The position numbers were made by a program, and so were the translations under genes. Below the pieces are notes generated by a model, which saw only the letters and a list, made by a program, of their open reading frames with translations, was not told the DNA's origin and searched no databases. Positions 16,739 to 25,636 of a stretch of 64,000 bases of DNA are shown here, piece after piece. The DNA comes from JBPRGG01 sp051418075 (GTDB lineage: Bacteria; Bacteroidota; Bacteroidia; Cytophagales; Cyclobacteriaceae). Location of the stretch: assembly GCA_051418075.1 (NCBI GenBank), contig JBPRGG010000056.1, positions 124,001 to 188,000 of the forward strand. Reading direction: 5' to 3'. Each line of letters starts with the position of its first letter. The stretch's first letter is position 1.

Positions 16739-19207
16739 TTAACGATTGGATAAATAGTTACTGATACTGATTATATCCGCAAAAACACCGGCAGCAGTAA
16801 CTTCAGCTCCTGCACCCGGTCCTTTAACCACTAACGGCCGTTCTTTGTACCTGGCTGTAGTGAATGATACAATATTATCGCTTCCGGATAATCCATAAAA
16901 AGGATGCTGTTGATCTACTGCTACCAAACTAACCTGCACCTGGTTGTTCTCCAGTTTGGCGATATAACGAAGTACCTGGTTTTGTTGCTCAGCTTCCTGA
17001 CGTTTTTGTTCAAATGCCTGGTTATTGTTTTCCAGTTCATCAAAAAACTCTTCCACACTGGAAGCCTTCAGGCAAGCATCAGGTAAAATATTTTCGATGA
17101 TGACATCGTCAGGCTCCAGGTTCAATCCTACCTCACGGGCCAGGATCAGGATCTTGCGGGAAACATCCATACCATTGAGATCATCCCGTGGATCAGGTTC
17201 GGTATAACCAAACTGCTTGGCTGTTTTAACTATTTCACTGAAGGAGGTATTTGCCTGAAAATTATTAAAAATATAGGAAAGGGTACCAGATAGAACACCT
17301 TCAATTTTCAGAATACGATCTCCACTATGCTTCAGGTCATTTAAAGTACTGATCACCGGTAATCCAGCCCCAACATTGGTTTCATAAAGAAATTTGGCCC
17401 CATGGCGATAAGCCAGGTCTCTTAAAGTTTTATACAATTGATAGGAGCCTGAATTAGCCAGTTTACTGGGGGTTACAATAGATACACTATGCTTCAGCAA
17501 TTCAGGATAAAAATTGATCACGCCCTGGCTGGCAGTGCAATCAATAAATACGCTGTTAGGCAGGTTCAGCTGTTTGATTTCCCTGATAAATTCCTCCAGA
17601 TCGGCTTTTTGAGCTGATTGATCCAGCAAGGTTTTCCATTTTAAATCCTGCAGGGGAATTCCAGCTTCATCAAAATACATCTTTCGGCTGTTGGTTATGC
17701 CTACTATATTGATCTTCAGGTGTTGCTCCTTATATAAATACTGGAATTGCTTTTCAATCTGGTTCAGTAAGGTGCCACCGATCAATCCGGTACCTACCAG
17801 AAACAAATTCAGTGTCTTGATATCGGACAGGAAAAAGGCTTCATGTAGAGCATTAAGAGCCTTGGATAAATCGGGTTTACCCATTACCACTGAAATATTA
17901 AGTTCCGAAGATCCCTGTGCAATAGCCACTACATTGATCCCATTTTTGCCCAATGCATTGAGCATTTTTCCTGAGATTCCCACCGTATTGCGCATATTTT
18001 CACCAATAATGGCCACAATGCTCAACCCTTCCTCCACAATCACCTGATCAATGCGGCGATATTGCATTTCATAAGCAAACTCTTCCTCAATGATCTGCTT
18101 TGCTTCCTGACTATCTTGGGGGCTTACGGCAAAGCAAATGGAATGTTCAGATGATGCCTGGGTAATCAGGATGACATTGATATGGTGGCTGGCCAGTACC
18201 CCGAATAAACGGGAAGCTATTCCTGGCACTCCTACCATCCCACTTCCAATCAGATTTACCAGCGAAATATCCTGAATGGAAGAGATGCCTTTTACCGGAA
18301 AATCTAGGGTGCTGCTGGCCTGGCTGATCAGGGTTCCCTCAAAGGCCGGATTGAATGTATTTCTGATGCGAATAGGAATTTTAGCGCCAAAAGCAGGTTG
18401 TAAAGTAGGGGGATAGATCACTTTAGCGCCAAAATGAGACATTTCCATGGCCTCGCTGTAACTAATTGAAGGCAGGGTAAAAGCAGATTTTACTTTACGG
18501 GGATCTGCGGTCATAACCCCATCTACATCTGTCCAAATCTCAATTTCCTGAGCCTGTAGTGCAGCGGCAAAAATAGCAGCCGTATAATCGGAACCACCTC
18601 GGCCTATGGTGGTAGTTTCCTGGCTGTCAGTAGAGCCAATAAATCCGGTGATCAACTGGATTTCCGAAGTTTTACTGAAATATTCCTGAATATTGGTATT
18701 GGTCAGCTTAAAATTCACCTTGGCTTTACCAAAGGATTTGTCGGTCTTGATCAGTTGCCTGGCATCCAGGTAATGAGCTGGTATTCCTTTCTGTACCAGA
18801 CACTGGCTGATCATATAAGCGGAACATCTTTCCCCGAAGCTTTGCACCAGATCAAGGGTGCGGGGGGAAAGTTCTTTTAACAAGAAAACGCCATGGAGCA
18901 AGTCTTCCAGTTCATTAAACATAAACTTGATCTGGGCCATCACCTTACTCTGCATTTTTGCTTCGATCAATGATCTAACCACCGTAAAGTGCCGGTCTTC
19001 TATGGTTTTAAGAATGGTTGAATAACCTTCATCACTTGCAGCCGCCCGGGAACCCGCTTCTATCAATAAATTGGTAACCCCTCCCATGGCTGAAACTACT
19101 ACACTGACCGGAATATCCCGCTTGTGATAATTTGAAATAATATCCAGTACATTTTCCAGGCTTTCTAATGAACCAACCGAGGTGCCGCCAAACTTTAATA
19201 TCTTCAT
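16739..19207 (-). CDS. thrA: bifunctional aspartokinase / homoserine dehydrogenase
   Basis: 822 residues. The aspartokinase domain (about 1-290) begins MKILKFGGTSVGS and holds the TIGRGGSDYTAA substrate loop. A pair of ACT regulatory domains (about 310-455) includes VGVPGIASRLFG and VGISGKMLNALGKNGINV. The homoserine dehydrogenase domain (about 460-822) has the nucleotide loop LVGTGLIGGTLL and the ETNVGAGLPVISTL catalytic region. It provides steps 1 and 3 of the aspartate pathway; ACT domains usually mean threonine feedback. Start is the ATG at 19207; a TTG two codons upstream is less likely. First gene of the thr operon. No threonine-rich leader peptide was found. Confidence 0.96.
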   Translation of the reverse strand: MKILKFGGTSVGSLESLENVLDIISNYHKRDIPVSVVVSAMGGVTNLLIEAGSRAAASDEGYSTILKTIEDRHFTVVRSLIEAKMQSKVMAQIKFMFNELEDLLHGVFLLKELSPRTLDLVQSFGERCSAYMISQCLVQKGIPAHYLDARQLIKTDKSFGKAKVNFKLTNTNIQEYFSKTSEIQLITGFIGSTDSQETTTIGRGGSDYTAAIFAAALQAQEIEIWTDVDGVMTADPRKVKSAFTLPSISYSEAMEMSHFGAKVIYPPTLQPAFGAKIPIRIRNTFNPAFEGTLISQASSTLDFPVKGISSIQDISLVNLIGSGMVGVPGIASRLFGVLASHHINVILITQASSEHSICFAVSPQDSQEAKQIIEEEFAYEMQYRRIDQVIVEEGLSIVAIIGENMRNTVGISGKMLNALGKNGINVVAIAQGSSELNISVVMGKPDLSKALNALHEAFFLSDIKTLNLFLVGTGLIGGTLLNQIEKQFQYLYKEQHLKINIVGITNSRKMYFDEAGIPLQDLKWKTLLDQSAQKADLEEFIREIKQLNLPNSVFIDCTASQGVINFYPELLKHSVSIVTPSKLANSGSYQLYKTLRDLAYRHGAKFLYETNVGAGLPVISTLNDLKHSGDRILKIEGVLSGTLSYIFNNFQANTSFSEIVKTAKQFGYTEPDPRDDLNGMDVSRKILILAREVGLNLEPDDVIIENILPDACLKASSVEEFFDELENNNQAFEQKRQEAEQQNQVLRYIAKLENNQVQVSLVAVDQQHPFYGLSGSDNIVSFTTARYKERPLVVKGPGAGAEVTAAGVFADIISISNYLSNR

Positions 19208-19287
19208 GATCAAAAATCTTTGCTCCCAAAATTCTAAAATTTTGAACAGATAAAAAGGATTAGAATAGAAAAATATAATTTAGCAGC

Positions 19288-19326
19288 AATAATATCTGCA
19301 TTTTATTTCAAAATACAGATATTATT
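19288..19326. promoter_or_regulatory. long AT-rich inverted repeat between pyk and thrA
   Basis: 11 perfect pairs (AATAATATCTG/CAGATATTATT), one mismatch, then 5 more pairs, with a 5-base loop. It lies about 80 bases upstream of the thrA ATG and 30 bases after the pyk gene end on the map (both genes on the minus strand, thrA downstream of its own leader). No T tract. It could be a DNA operator or a leader RNA hairpin. Confidence 0.4.
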
Positions 19327-19355
19327 AGCATTTGCAGGTATTTCCCGGATTAGTT

Positions 19356-20801
19356 TCAGACCTTTTCATCCCGCTTTAAAGCCAACTCTGACTTTTGCAG
19401 CATTTTTTCTACAGTACTGATCTCTATAAATGAAGCCCCGCTGCCTGGTCCGAAATTCCCCCCCAGAATCACTACCAGGTCTTCATTTTTTACCCTTTCT
19501 CTTTTTAACAGGGATTTCATGGCATCATTGATAAACTCCTCATTTGATTTTTTGATCTTCATGAAGTTAGGTAATACGCCATAGGATAAAGTCAGTTCCC
19601 TCATCACCTTTTTGTCGTAACACTGGGCGAAAATAATTTTTTGCCCCCGGAAAGCGGCTATCCCTCTGATGGTCCGCCCGGTGGAAGTATCGGCAATGAT
19701 GGCTTCTGCTTCCAGATCTACTGCTGCTTTCACTGCTGTTTCAGCCAGGAAGGCGGTGGTTTTATTATTCAATACAAAATAGGAGGTTTCAATCAGGGGT
19801 TTCAGGTTTTTCTCTACCTCCAGGGCAATTTTAGACATGGTTTCAATTGACTTGAGCGGATATTTGCCATAGGCCGTTTCCCCACTTAGCATAATGGCAT
19901 CGGTACCATCATAAATGGCATTGGCCACGTCACTGATCTCTGCCCTGGTAGGCCGGGGACTGTCTATCATGCTGTGCAGCATCTGGGTGGCCGTAATCAC
20001 CGGCTTTCTGCGGGATATGCATTTGTTGATCAACATTTTTTGCACCCCCGGAATTCGTTCCTGGGGAATTTCCACAGCCAGATCACCCCGGGCTATCATG
20101 ATACCATAAGCATAATCCAGGATCTCATCAATATTATCCACGCCTTCCTGGTTCTCAATTTTGGCAATGATCTTGATCTTGCTTTGGTATTCATCCAGTA
20201 TTTTTTGCACCGACAGTACATCTTCCTTGTGCCTGACAAAGGAATGGGCTATAAAATCAAGGTCATTCTTAATGGCAAAATGAATAAAATCAATATCTTT
20301 CTGGCTTAAGGGGGGTAATTTCAGGTATACAGAAGGAATATTAACACTTTTTCTGCCCTGTATTACTCCTGAGTTCATTACCTCGCAAACCAATTCATCT
20401 CCGTTTTTTTCTTTTACCTTTAGTTCAATGGATCCATCATCTATTAATATATTACTACTAACCGGCACATCATCCACAAATCCTTCATAGGAAACATAGA
20501 TACAATTCCGGCAGGTTATTTTAGTGGGATCTCCTTTTATAAAAACAATATCTCCATTGGTTACCGGCAGATCTTCGCAAGCTGTGGTGGTCCGGATCTC
20601 GGGACCTTTGGTATCCAGAAGCAGGGCAATTTTGTCTGATACGGCACGTACATTATTTACTACTTTTAAGGTGTCTTCATGCGTCTGATGGGCAGTATTC
20701 AACCTCACTACATTCATTCCGCAGTCATACATCCGGTTAATAAAATCAATATCACAATTTTTATCCGATATGGTAGCTACAATTTTGGTTTTCTTCCTCA
20801 T
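19356..20801 (-). CDS. pyk: pyruvate kinase
   Basis: 481 residues; converts phosphoenolpyruvate and ADP to pyruvate and ATP in glycolysis. It shows MRKKTKIVATI at the start, the active-site DTKGPEIRT, the IMIARGDLAVEIP signature (about residues 234-246) and TATQMLHSMI...PTRAEISDVANAI. The B domain is between about 70 and 165 and the C-terminal domain follows 345. Single gene upstream of the thr operon on the same strand. There is no extra C-terminal PEP-utiliser domain. Confidence 0.96.
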   Translation of the reverse strand: MRKKTKIVATISDKNCDIDFINRMYDCGMNVVRLNTAHQTHEDTLKVVNNVRAVSDKIALLLDTKGPEIRTTTACEDLPVTNGDIVFIKGDPTKITCRNCIYVSYEGFVDDVPVSSNILIDDGSIELKVKEKNGDELVCEVMNSGVIQGRKSVNIPSVYLKLPPLSQKDIDFIHFAIKNDLDFIAHSFVRHKEDVLSVQKILDEYQSKIKIIAKIENQEGVDNIDEILDYAYGIMIARGDLAVEIPQERIPGVQKMLINKCISRRKPVITATQMLHSMIDSPRPTRAEISDVANAIYDGTDAIMLSGETAYGKYPLKSIETMSKIALEVEKNLKPLIETSYFVLNNKTTAFLAETAVKAAVDLEAEAIIADTSTGRTIRGIAAFRGQKIIFAQCYDKKVMRELTLSYGVLPNFMKIKKSNEEFINDAMKSLLKRERVKNEDLVVILGGNFGPGSGASFIEISTVEKMLQKSELALKRDEKV

Positions 20802-20964
20802 TGTTTATAATATTTTGATCTTTAAAGGCACGAAAATACTGTTTTCATATTAAGTAATAACAGGAAACCTTGTTATTTTTTATTTAAACCGCATGCTCTT
20901 TAGCAGGTTTACAGGTTAATAGAAATGAGGATAAAAGGGGAAAGGAAATGTTAAACGTATAAAT

Positions 20965-21693
20965 TTATCTTTTTTTCAAAAAAGGCTTCAGATCTTCCAT
21001 GTGTAATTTTCCTTCATAGATGGCCCTTCCTATGATTACTGCAAAAACACCCATGTCATTAAGTTGCTCGATATCTTTTACGGATCGTACCCCACCACTG
21101 GCCAGGATGCAAATATTGGGGAATCTGGTCTGGATATCCTGGTAAAGTTGGAAAGCCGGTCCTTCCATCAAACCGTCCCGGCTGATGTCAGTAGTTTTAA
21201 CATATTTCAGGCCATGGTCATAATAAAAACTGATATGCTCAAAAAGATCGATTTGGGTACTTTTTTGCCAGCCTTTAATGGCAATTTTCTTATCCAAACT
21301 ATCTGCACCCAGGGTGATTTTCTCCCGACCATAGGAAATGACCCAGGATGAAAATAATTCCTTATTAAGAACTGCCGCACTGGCCACAGTAATATAGGTG
21401 GCACCGTATTCAAAGGCTTTGGTGATATCACCATCGGTCAGGATACCACCGGTAAAATCCACTTTTAAATTGGTGTGTGATGCGATGGCTTCCAGTACAT
21501 GGTAGTTCTTTGGAGTGCCGGCGGTGGCACCTTCAAGATCCACCAAATGTACTACCTGAATGCCATGATCCTCAAAACGCTGGGCTACATCTACCGGACT
21601 TCCTTCATACACTTTTTCCCGGGACAGATCGCCCCCGATGGTCTTGACCAGTTTTCCATGCATTAAGGTAATAGAGGGAATGATCTGTATCAT
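20965..21693 (-). CDS. HisA-like TIM barrel isomerase, first catalytic Asp replaced
   Basis: 242 residues with the full HisA pattern: two phosphate-binding glycine motifs (ASGGVRS, VIIGRAIYEGK), LVDLEGA, GADSLDKKIAIKGWQ and TDISRDGLMEGP. HisA interconverts ProFAR and PRFAR in histidine synthesis. In true HisA the first strand is PAIDL or PALDL, and its Asp is the essential catalytic residue. Here it reads PSITL, with Thr9 at that place. The GGGVR phosphate motif is TGGIL. The second Asp (in GADS) is kept. No other his gene is near, so this may be a paralog with a different substrate rather than the histidine enzyme. Confidence 0.75.
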   Translation of the reverse strand: MIQIIPSITLMHGKLVKTIGGDLSREKVYEGSPVDVAQRFEDHGIQVVHLVDLEGATAGTPKNYHVLEAIASHTNLKVDFTGGILTDGDITKAFEYGATYITVASAAVLNKELFSSWVISYGREKITLGADSLDKKIAIKGWQKSTQIDLFEHISFYYDHGLKYVKTTDISRDGLMEGPAFQLYQDIQTRFPNICILASGGVRSVKDIEQLNDMGVFAVIIGRAIYEGKLHMEDLKPFLKKR

Positions 21694-22122
21694 GCGCTAT
21701 TTCTAAAAAATGAGGTCAAATAAATGTACTATCAAATATATTGAATATTTCTTCATCATGTATATAATTGCCGGAGAAATGAAAAAACAATCTATTCTGA
21801 TATAGTCATACCTGAATTTGGTAATATTTTTTAAAATACGTCAAATGAAAATTTATTTACTAACATATTTCAAGCTGGCGGGTTTAATGAGATAAACCTA
21901 CAATTGAGGAACAACCTGAAAAAAATTCCCCAACTGTTGAATTTTCTCTACACCTTTTTATAAAAAACGTCCTGTTAAAAGCCTTTTGGAGGGTTGGCAC
22001 AATATTCGCACCTTTAATAAGTGTATTTTTTAAACAAATAAAAATGTAGAAATGTAAAAAATACATGCTCTAATTTTTTCATTTTTTCTCATCCGATTTC
22101 TCAACCAATAAAAAAGAAAACT
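21694..22122. other. divergent intergenic region (429 bp)
   Basis: AT-rich, between the HisA-like gene (minus) and a sigma factor gene (plus). The only recognisable signal is the -24/-12-like site at 21994-22010. No small reading frame with convincing codon pattern seen. Confidence 0.5.
21994..22010 (+). promoter_or_regulatory. possible sigma-54-type promoter before sigma factor gene
   Basis: TTGGCAC-N5-TCGCA: the -24 box is perfect, and GC of the -12 box is at the required 12-base distance from GG. One mismatch (TCGCA against TTGCA). It would give a leader of about 100 bases to the ATG at 22123. Confidence 0.4.
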
Positions 22123-22635
22123 ATGACTTTACAAGAATTTAGTTATTCGGTTAATCAAAAATCCCAAGACCTCAAATTTCACGCTCTCCGATTTACAAAA
22201 GATGTAGAAGATGCCAACGACCTGATCCAGGAAACCAAATTAAAAGCCATTACTAACAGGGATAAGTTTAAAATGGGTACCAACCTGAAAGCCTGGTTAT
22301 ACACCATTATGAGAAATACTTTCATTACGAATTATCAGAAGATGACCCGGCGAAAAACTTTTCTGGATTCCACTGACAATCTACACTATATAAATAGTGG
22401 AGAATATGTTACTATTAATTATGGCGAAAACAAATTTGTGTTGAAAGATATCCAAAAGGCGATAAATAATCTGGATGATACTTTTAAAACCCCATTTATG
22501 ATGCATTTCAGAGGTTTTAAGTATTATGAAATTGCAGAAAAACTGGATATTCCAATCGGCACTGTAAAGAACAGGATACATATGGCACGGAAAGACTTAA
22601 AGAGTAAATTAAAAGATTATAGTAAAAAAGCATAA
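22123..22635 (+). CDS. sigma-70 family (ECF-type) RNA polymerase sigma factor
   Basis: 170 residues. Region 2 (about 15-80) includes DANDLIQETKLKAITNRDKF and NLKAWLYTIMRNTFI. Region 4 (about 115-165) has a helix-turn-helix with YYEIAEKLDIPIGTVKNRIHMARKDLK. No anti-sigma gene is adjacent. This form is widely conserved in Bacteroidota and usually stands alone. It is followed by its own terminator at 22659. A -24/-12-like sequence lies upstream, so it might be under a second sigma factor. Confidence 0.92.
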   Translation: MTLQEFSYSVNQKSQDLKFHALRFTKDVEDANDLIQETKLKAITNRDKFKMGTNLKAWLYTIMRNTFITNYQKMTRRKTFLDSTDNLHYINSGEYVTINYGENKFVLKDIQKAINNLDDTFKTPFMMHFRGFKYYEIAEKLDIPIGTVKNRIHMARKDLKSKLKDYSKKA

Positions 22636-22658
22636 TCATTAGAATTAATTCTAGCCTG

Positions 22659-22689
22659 GGGGATATTTTTTTAATTATCCCCTTTTTTT
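22659..22689 (+). terminator. rho-independent terminator after sigma factor gene
   Basis: Stem GGGGATA/TATCCCC (22659-22665 with 22676-22682), T-rich 10-base loop, then seven Ts. It separates the sigma gene from the NamZ-like gene. Confidence 0.8.
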
Positions 22690-22720
22690 GTACCTTACAC
22701 GCCAATTTAAGCTTATTTTA

Positions 22721-23866
22721 ATGGTCTGTACCGGTATTGAAATTTTTCTGAGAGAAGGCCTTTACAAGGATAAAAAAATTGGTTTGTTATCCAATCCTTC
22801 AGGCATTTTAGTTTCAGGTAGCCCTACCTGGAAAGCCCTGTTAAATGCCGGATATGATCTGAAATATATTTTTGGTCCGGAACACGGTTTTCTCAGCCAG
22901 GCCCAGGATGCAGTGGAAGTAAAAGACCATTATTTTAATACCCTGAAAGTGATATCCCTGTTTGGTCAGCGGCTTCATCCACCCCGGGAGATCCTGGATC
23001 AACTGGACCTGATCATCTATGACATTCAGGATGTAGGCAGTAGATATTATACCTATATTCATACCCTGGCCAACCTTATGTTTGAAGCAGCCCGGTGCCA
23101 AAAACTGGTAGTGGTGCTGGATCGTCCCAACCCCATCAGGAATGACATATGGCAGGGAGTCCCGATCCAACCCGAATTCAGCAGCTTTGTAGGTAATTTC
23201 GGATTGCCTAACCGGTATGGTTTTACTGTGGGGGAATTTGCCTGCTATTTGAAAAAATACTTTATTCCTGATTGCCCCCTGGAAGTGGTTTGGATGGAAA
23301 ATTATCATCCTAATCTATATTTCGATCAAACTGGATTGCCCTGGACATTGCCCTCGCCAAATTTACCCACATTAGATACATGTCTGGTTTATCCCGGCAC
23401 CTGTCTGATAGAAGGAACTAATTTATCCGAAGGACGAGGAACTACTCGTCCATTTGAGATCATTGGAGCCAGTTGGATCAAGGCAGAGGAACTTCAGGAA
23501 AAAATGTTCGCCTACCAGTTGAAAGGGGCCGTTTATTCGCCAGTTTATTTTAAGCCCACAATTTCAAAGTTTGCCCAACAGGCCTGCCAGGGTATTTTGA
23601 TCAGTATCACAGACCGGGAAATATTTGATCCAATAAAAACAGTAATCACCATTTTACATACTATAAATCATATGTATCCCCGGGATTTTAAGTGGCGACC
23701 TTTATGGGAAGATTCCACCCGGTATTTTTTTGATTCGTTAGCTGGTGAAAAAGATCTGCGAATCATGATTGAAAAAAATGCCCCTATAGAGGATATCTGG
23801 CACAAATACCCAGGCCAACCGGATGAAACCTTTATACGAAGAAGGCAGCAGGTATTACATTATTAA
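22721..23866 (+). CDS. DUF1343 / exo-beta-N-acetylmuramidase NamZ-like protein
   Basis: 381 residues from ATG 22721; a TTG at 22688 would lie inside the terminator and is rejected. The DUF1343 blocks are GLLSNPSG, FGPEHGF (Glu54, His55), YDIQDVGSRYYTYI, LDRPNPI and EGTNLSEGRGTTRPFE. In the characterised relative NamZ this fold removes MurNAc from the non-reducing end of peptidoglycan fragments. Many Bacteroidota members carry a signal peptide; none is seen here, so this copy is probably cytoplasmic and would act in muropeptide recycling. No recycling genes adjoin. Confidence 0.88.
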   Translation: MVCTGIEIFLREGLYKDKKIGLLSNPSGILVSGSPTWKALLNAGYDLKYIFGPEHGFLSQAQDAVEVKDHYFNTLKVISLFGQRLHPPREILDQLDLIIYDIQDVGSRYYTYIHTLANLMFEAARCQKLVVVLDRPNPIRNDIWQGVPIQPEFSSFVGNFGLPNRYGFTVGEFACYLKKYFIPDCPLEVVWMENYHPNLYFDQTGLPWTLPSPNLPTLDTCLVYPGTCLIEGTNLSEGRGTTRPFEIIGASWIKAEELQEKMFAYQLKGAVYSPVYFKPTISKFAQQACQGILISITDREIFDPIKTVITILHTINHMYPRDFKWRPLWEDSTRYFFDSLAGEKDLRIMIEKNAPIEDIWHKYPGQPDETFIRRRQQVLHY

Positions 23867-23992
23867 CGCTTGACACTGCTTAAAAAACGACTAAATGCCA
23901 TAAAATAAGAAAAACTATGATCAATCCGGGTATTTTTTTTAACATAATTATTTAAAATCTGTTTAAGTATATGAATTAAAAATTAAACAATT

Positions 23993-24769
23993 ATGACTGG
24001 AGCAATCATCGGAGACATCATAGGTTCAGTTTATGAAGGCCGGGGCTTAAAAAGTGAAAATTTTGAATTAGTCACTAACCAATCCAGATTTACGGATGAT
24101 AGCGTATTGACCATTGCTACGGCAGACGCTTTACTTCAACAAAAATCATTTGAAAAAGCCTATGTAGAATGGGGTTTAAAATATCCCAAGGCAGGTTATG
24201 GACGAAATTTCTTTATCTGGTTACAAAACCAAGGGGGAGCGCCTTATCATAGTTTTGGAAATGGTAGTGCCATGAGGGTTTCTCCGGTGGCTTATTTTTA
24301 CCAGGACCTGAATCAGGTGCTTAAAAATGCAAAACGATCAGCTGAAGTGACTCATAATCATCCCGAAGGCATAAAAGGAGCTCAGGCTACAGCAGCAGCT
24401 ATTTACCTGGCCCGTAATGGCAGCAGTAAAGATGACATCAGAGCATTCATTCAAAATTCTTTTGACTATAATTTATCCCGTTCATTAGATCAAATTCGTC
24501 CGGAATATACATTTCAGAATAATTGCCAGGGTTCAGTGCCTGAATCTATCATTGCTTTTCTGGAATCAAGTCATTATGAAGATGCCGTGAGGAAAGCCAT
24601 CTCATTAGGGGGTGATGCCGATACCATGGCCTGTATTGCAGGTGCAATAGCGGAAGCATATTATGATGAAGTGCCGGAAGATTTGATACGACTGGCCTGG
24701 CAAAGATTGGATAAACCAATGCTGGAGGTGTTGGAACTATTCAACGAGAATGTGGAAGTATTAAAATAG
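23993..24769 (+). CDS. ADP-ribosylglycohydrolase family protein (DraG-like)
   Basis: 258 residues. Metal-binding residues are in FTDDSVLT (Thr34, Asp35, Asp36) and GGDADTMACIAGAIA (Asp208, Asp210, Thr211), and GNGSAMRVSP is typical. The family removes ADP-ribose from proteins or small molecules using two Mg ions. No ADP-ribosyltransferase or toxin gene is nearby, so the target is unknown. The gene is alone, convergent with the DUF4136 lipoprotein gene. Confidence 0.9.
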   Translation: MTGAIIGDIIGSVYEGRGLKSENFELVTNQSRFTDDSVLTIATADALLQQKSFEKAYVEWGLKYPKAGYGRNFFIWLQNQGGAPYHSFGNGSAMRVSPVAYFYQDLNQVLKNAKRSAEVTHNHPEGIKGAQATAAAIYLARNGSSKDDIRAFIQNSFDYNLSRSLDQIRPEYTFQNNCQGSVPESIIAFLESSHYEDAVRKAISLGGDADTMACIAGAIAEAYYDEVPEDLIRLAWQRLDKPMLEVLELFNENVEVLK

Positions 24770-24789
24770 TCTGTTTTCTTGCACCACAG

Positions 24790-25308
24790 TTAGAAAATTC
24801 TATTCTCATACCTCTCAAAGATCAAATGTACAGCTTCATCCACCCGGTTTAAACGGCGTCCGGGCTTTTCAGGCAGTGCATCACGGGCCACTCCCTGCCA
24901 GATTACCTGTTTGCGACCTTTATCAATCAGTTCTATTACCAAAGCCCCGAATGGTAGATTTGCTGGTTCATAGCCACTCCAATAGGTATATCCTGCTTCT
25001 TTTGAATTGTCAAGCCCTTTATTCCCCGGGGTTATTACCTCAATGTTGACTGCCACTTCAGCCTGACCAGGGTCCAGACGGTATCCTTTTAAGATCATTT
25101 CCTTCAAGGTTTGCCGCATGATCCGGTTTTTTACCTCTTCATTCACATAAGTTTCAGCGTTGGCAAATTCCTGGTCAATACCATCCATCCAGATAAAGGA
25201 TTCATAGTCGCCAAAAGGTTTACCGGAATCATAGGAAGAATTAACGACAATAGGTGTGCAGGCAGTTATACACCACAAAAAGAGAATAAAAATTGATGCT
25301 TTCTTCAT
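24790..25308 (-). CDS. DUF4136 domain lipoprotein
   Basis: 172 residues with a lipobox ITAC (Cys17). The rest follows the DUF4136 pattern: start of the mature part with YDSGKPFGDYESFIW, a middle with EVAVNIEVIT, and an end with LVIELIDKGRKQVIWQGVARDALPE. DUF4136 proteins are envelope lipoproteins of unknown function. Monocistronic, divergent from rarA. Confidence 0.85.
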   Translation of the reverse strand: MKKASIFILFLWCITACTPIVVNSSYDSGKPFGDYESFIWMDGIDQEFANAETYVNEEVKNRIMRQTLKEMILKGYRLDPGQAEVAVNIEVITPGNKGLDNSKEAGYTYWSGYEPANLPFGALVIELIDKGRKQVIWQGVARDALPEKPGRRLNRVDEAVHLIFERYENRIF

Positions 25309-25636
25309 GATCTTAAGTTGGGTTAATTCTAATCAAAGTTAATAAAAATTAATACCAATATCAGCTAAAATGCACCCATAGGTCATTATCCTACCCTTAC
25401 GCCATATATAGAATTGATAAACTGAATTCATCTTAAAAAGTTAAAAAATCAAATAAATATAAAGCCCATAATTATATAAGTACTTGAAAATGTGTATCTT
25501 ACCACAATATGTTTTATGCGATTCGCCCTGATCTCCTGATTGGAAGTAGTAAGCTTTTTCTGAAAGGTACATTTCTATTTATGTAGATGAACTTCAGTAT
25601 CTTTGATCATCAGCCTATCGTAAATTATGTTTGAAG
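25309..25636. other. divergent intergenic region (328 bp)
   Basis: AT-rich stretch between the DUF4136 gene and rarA. It holds a TAnnTTTG element near rarA. Nothing else recognisable. Confidence 0.5.
25598..25605 (+). promoter_or_regulatory. -7 promoter element before rarA
   Basis: TATCTTTG, a perfect TAnnTTTG match, about 30 bases before the rarA ATG. Confidence 0.45.

Noticed and set aside
19208..19355. Threonine attenuator leader peptide upstream of thrA
   Set aside because: No short reading frame rich in Thr or Ile codons was found; only the hairpin at 19288 remains unexplained.
22688..22720. TTG start for the NamZ-like gene
   Set aside because: It lies within the preceding terminator; ATG 22721 fits the domain start.
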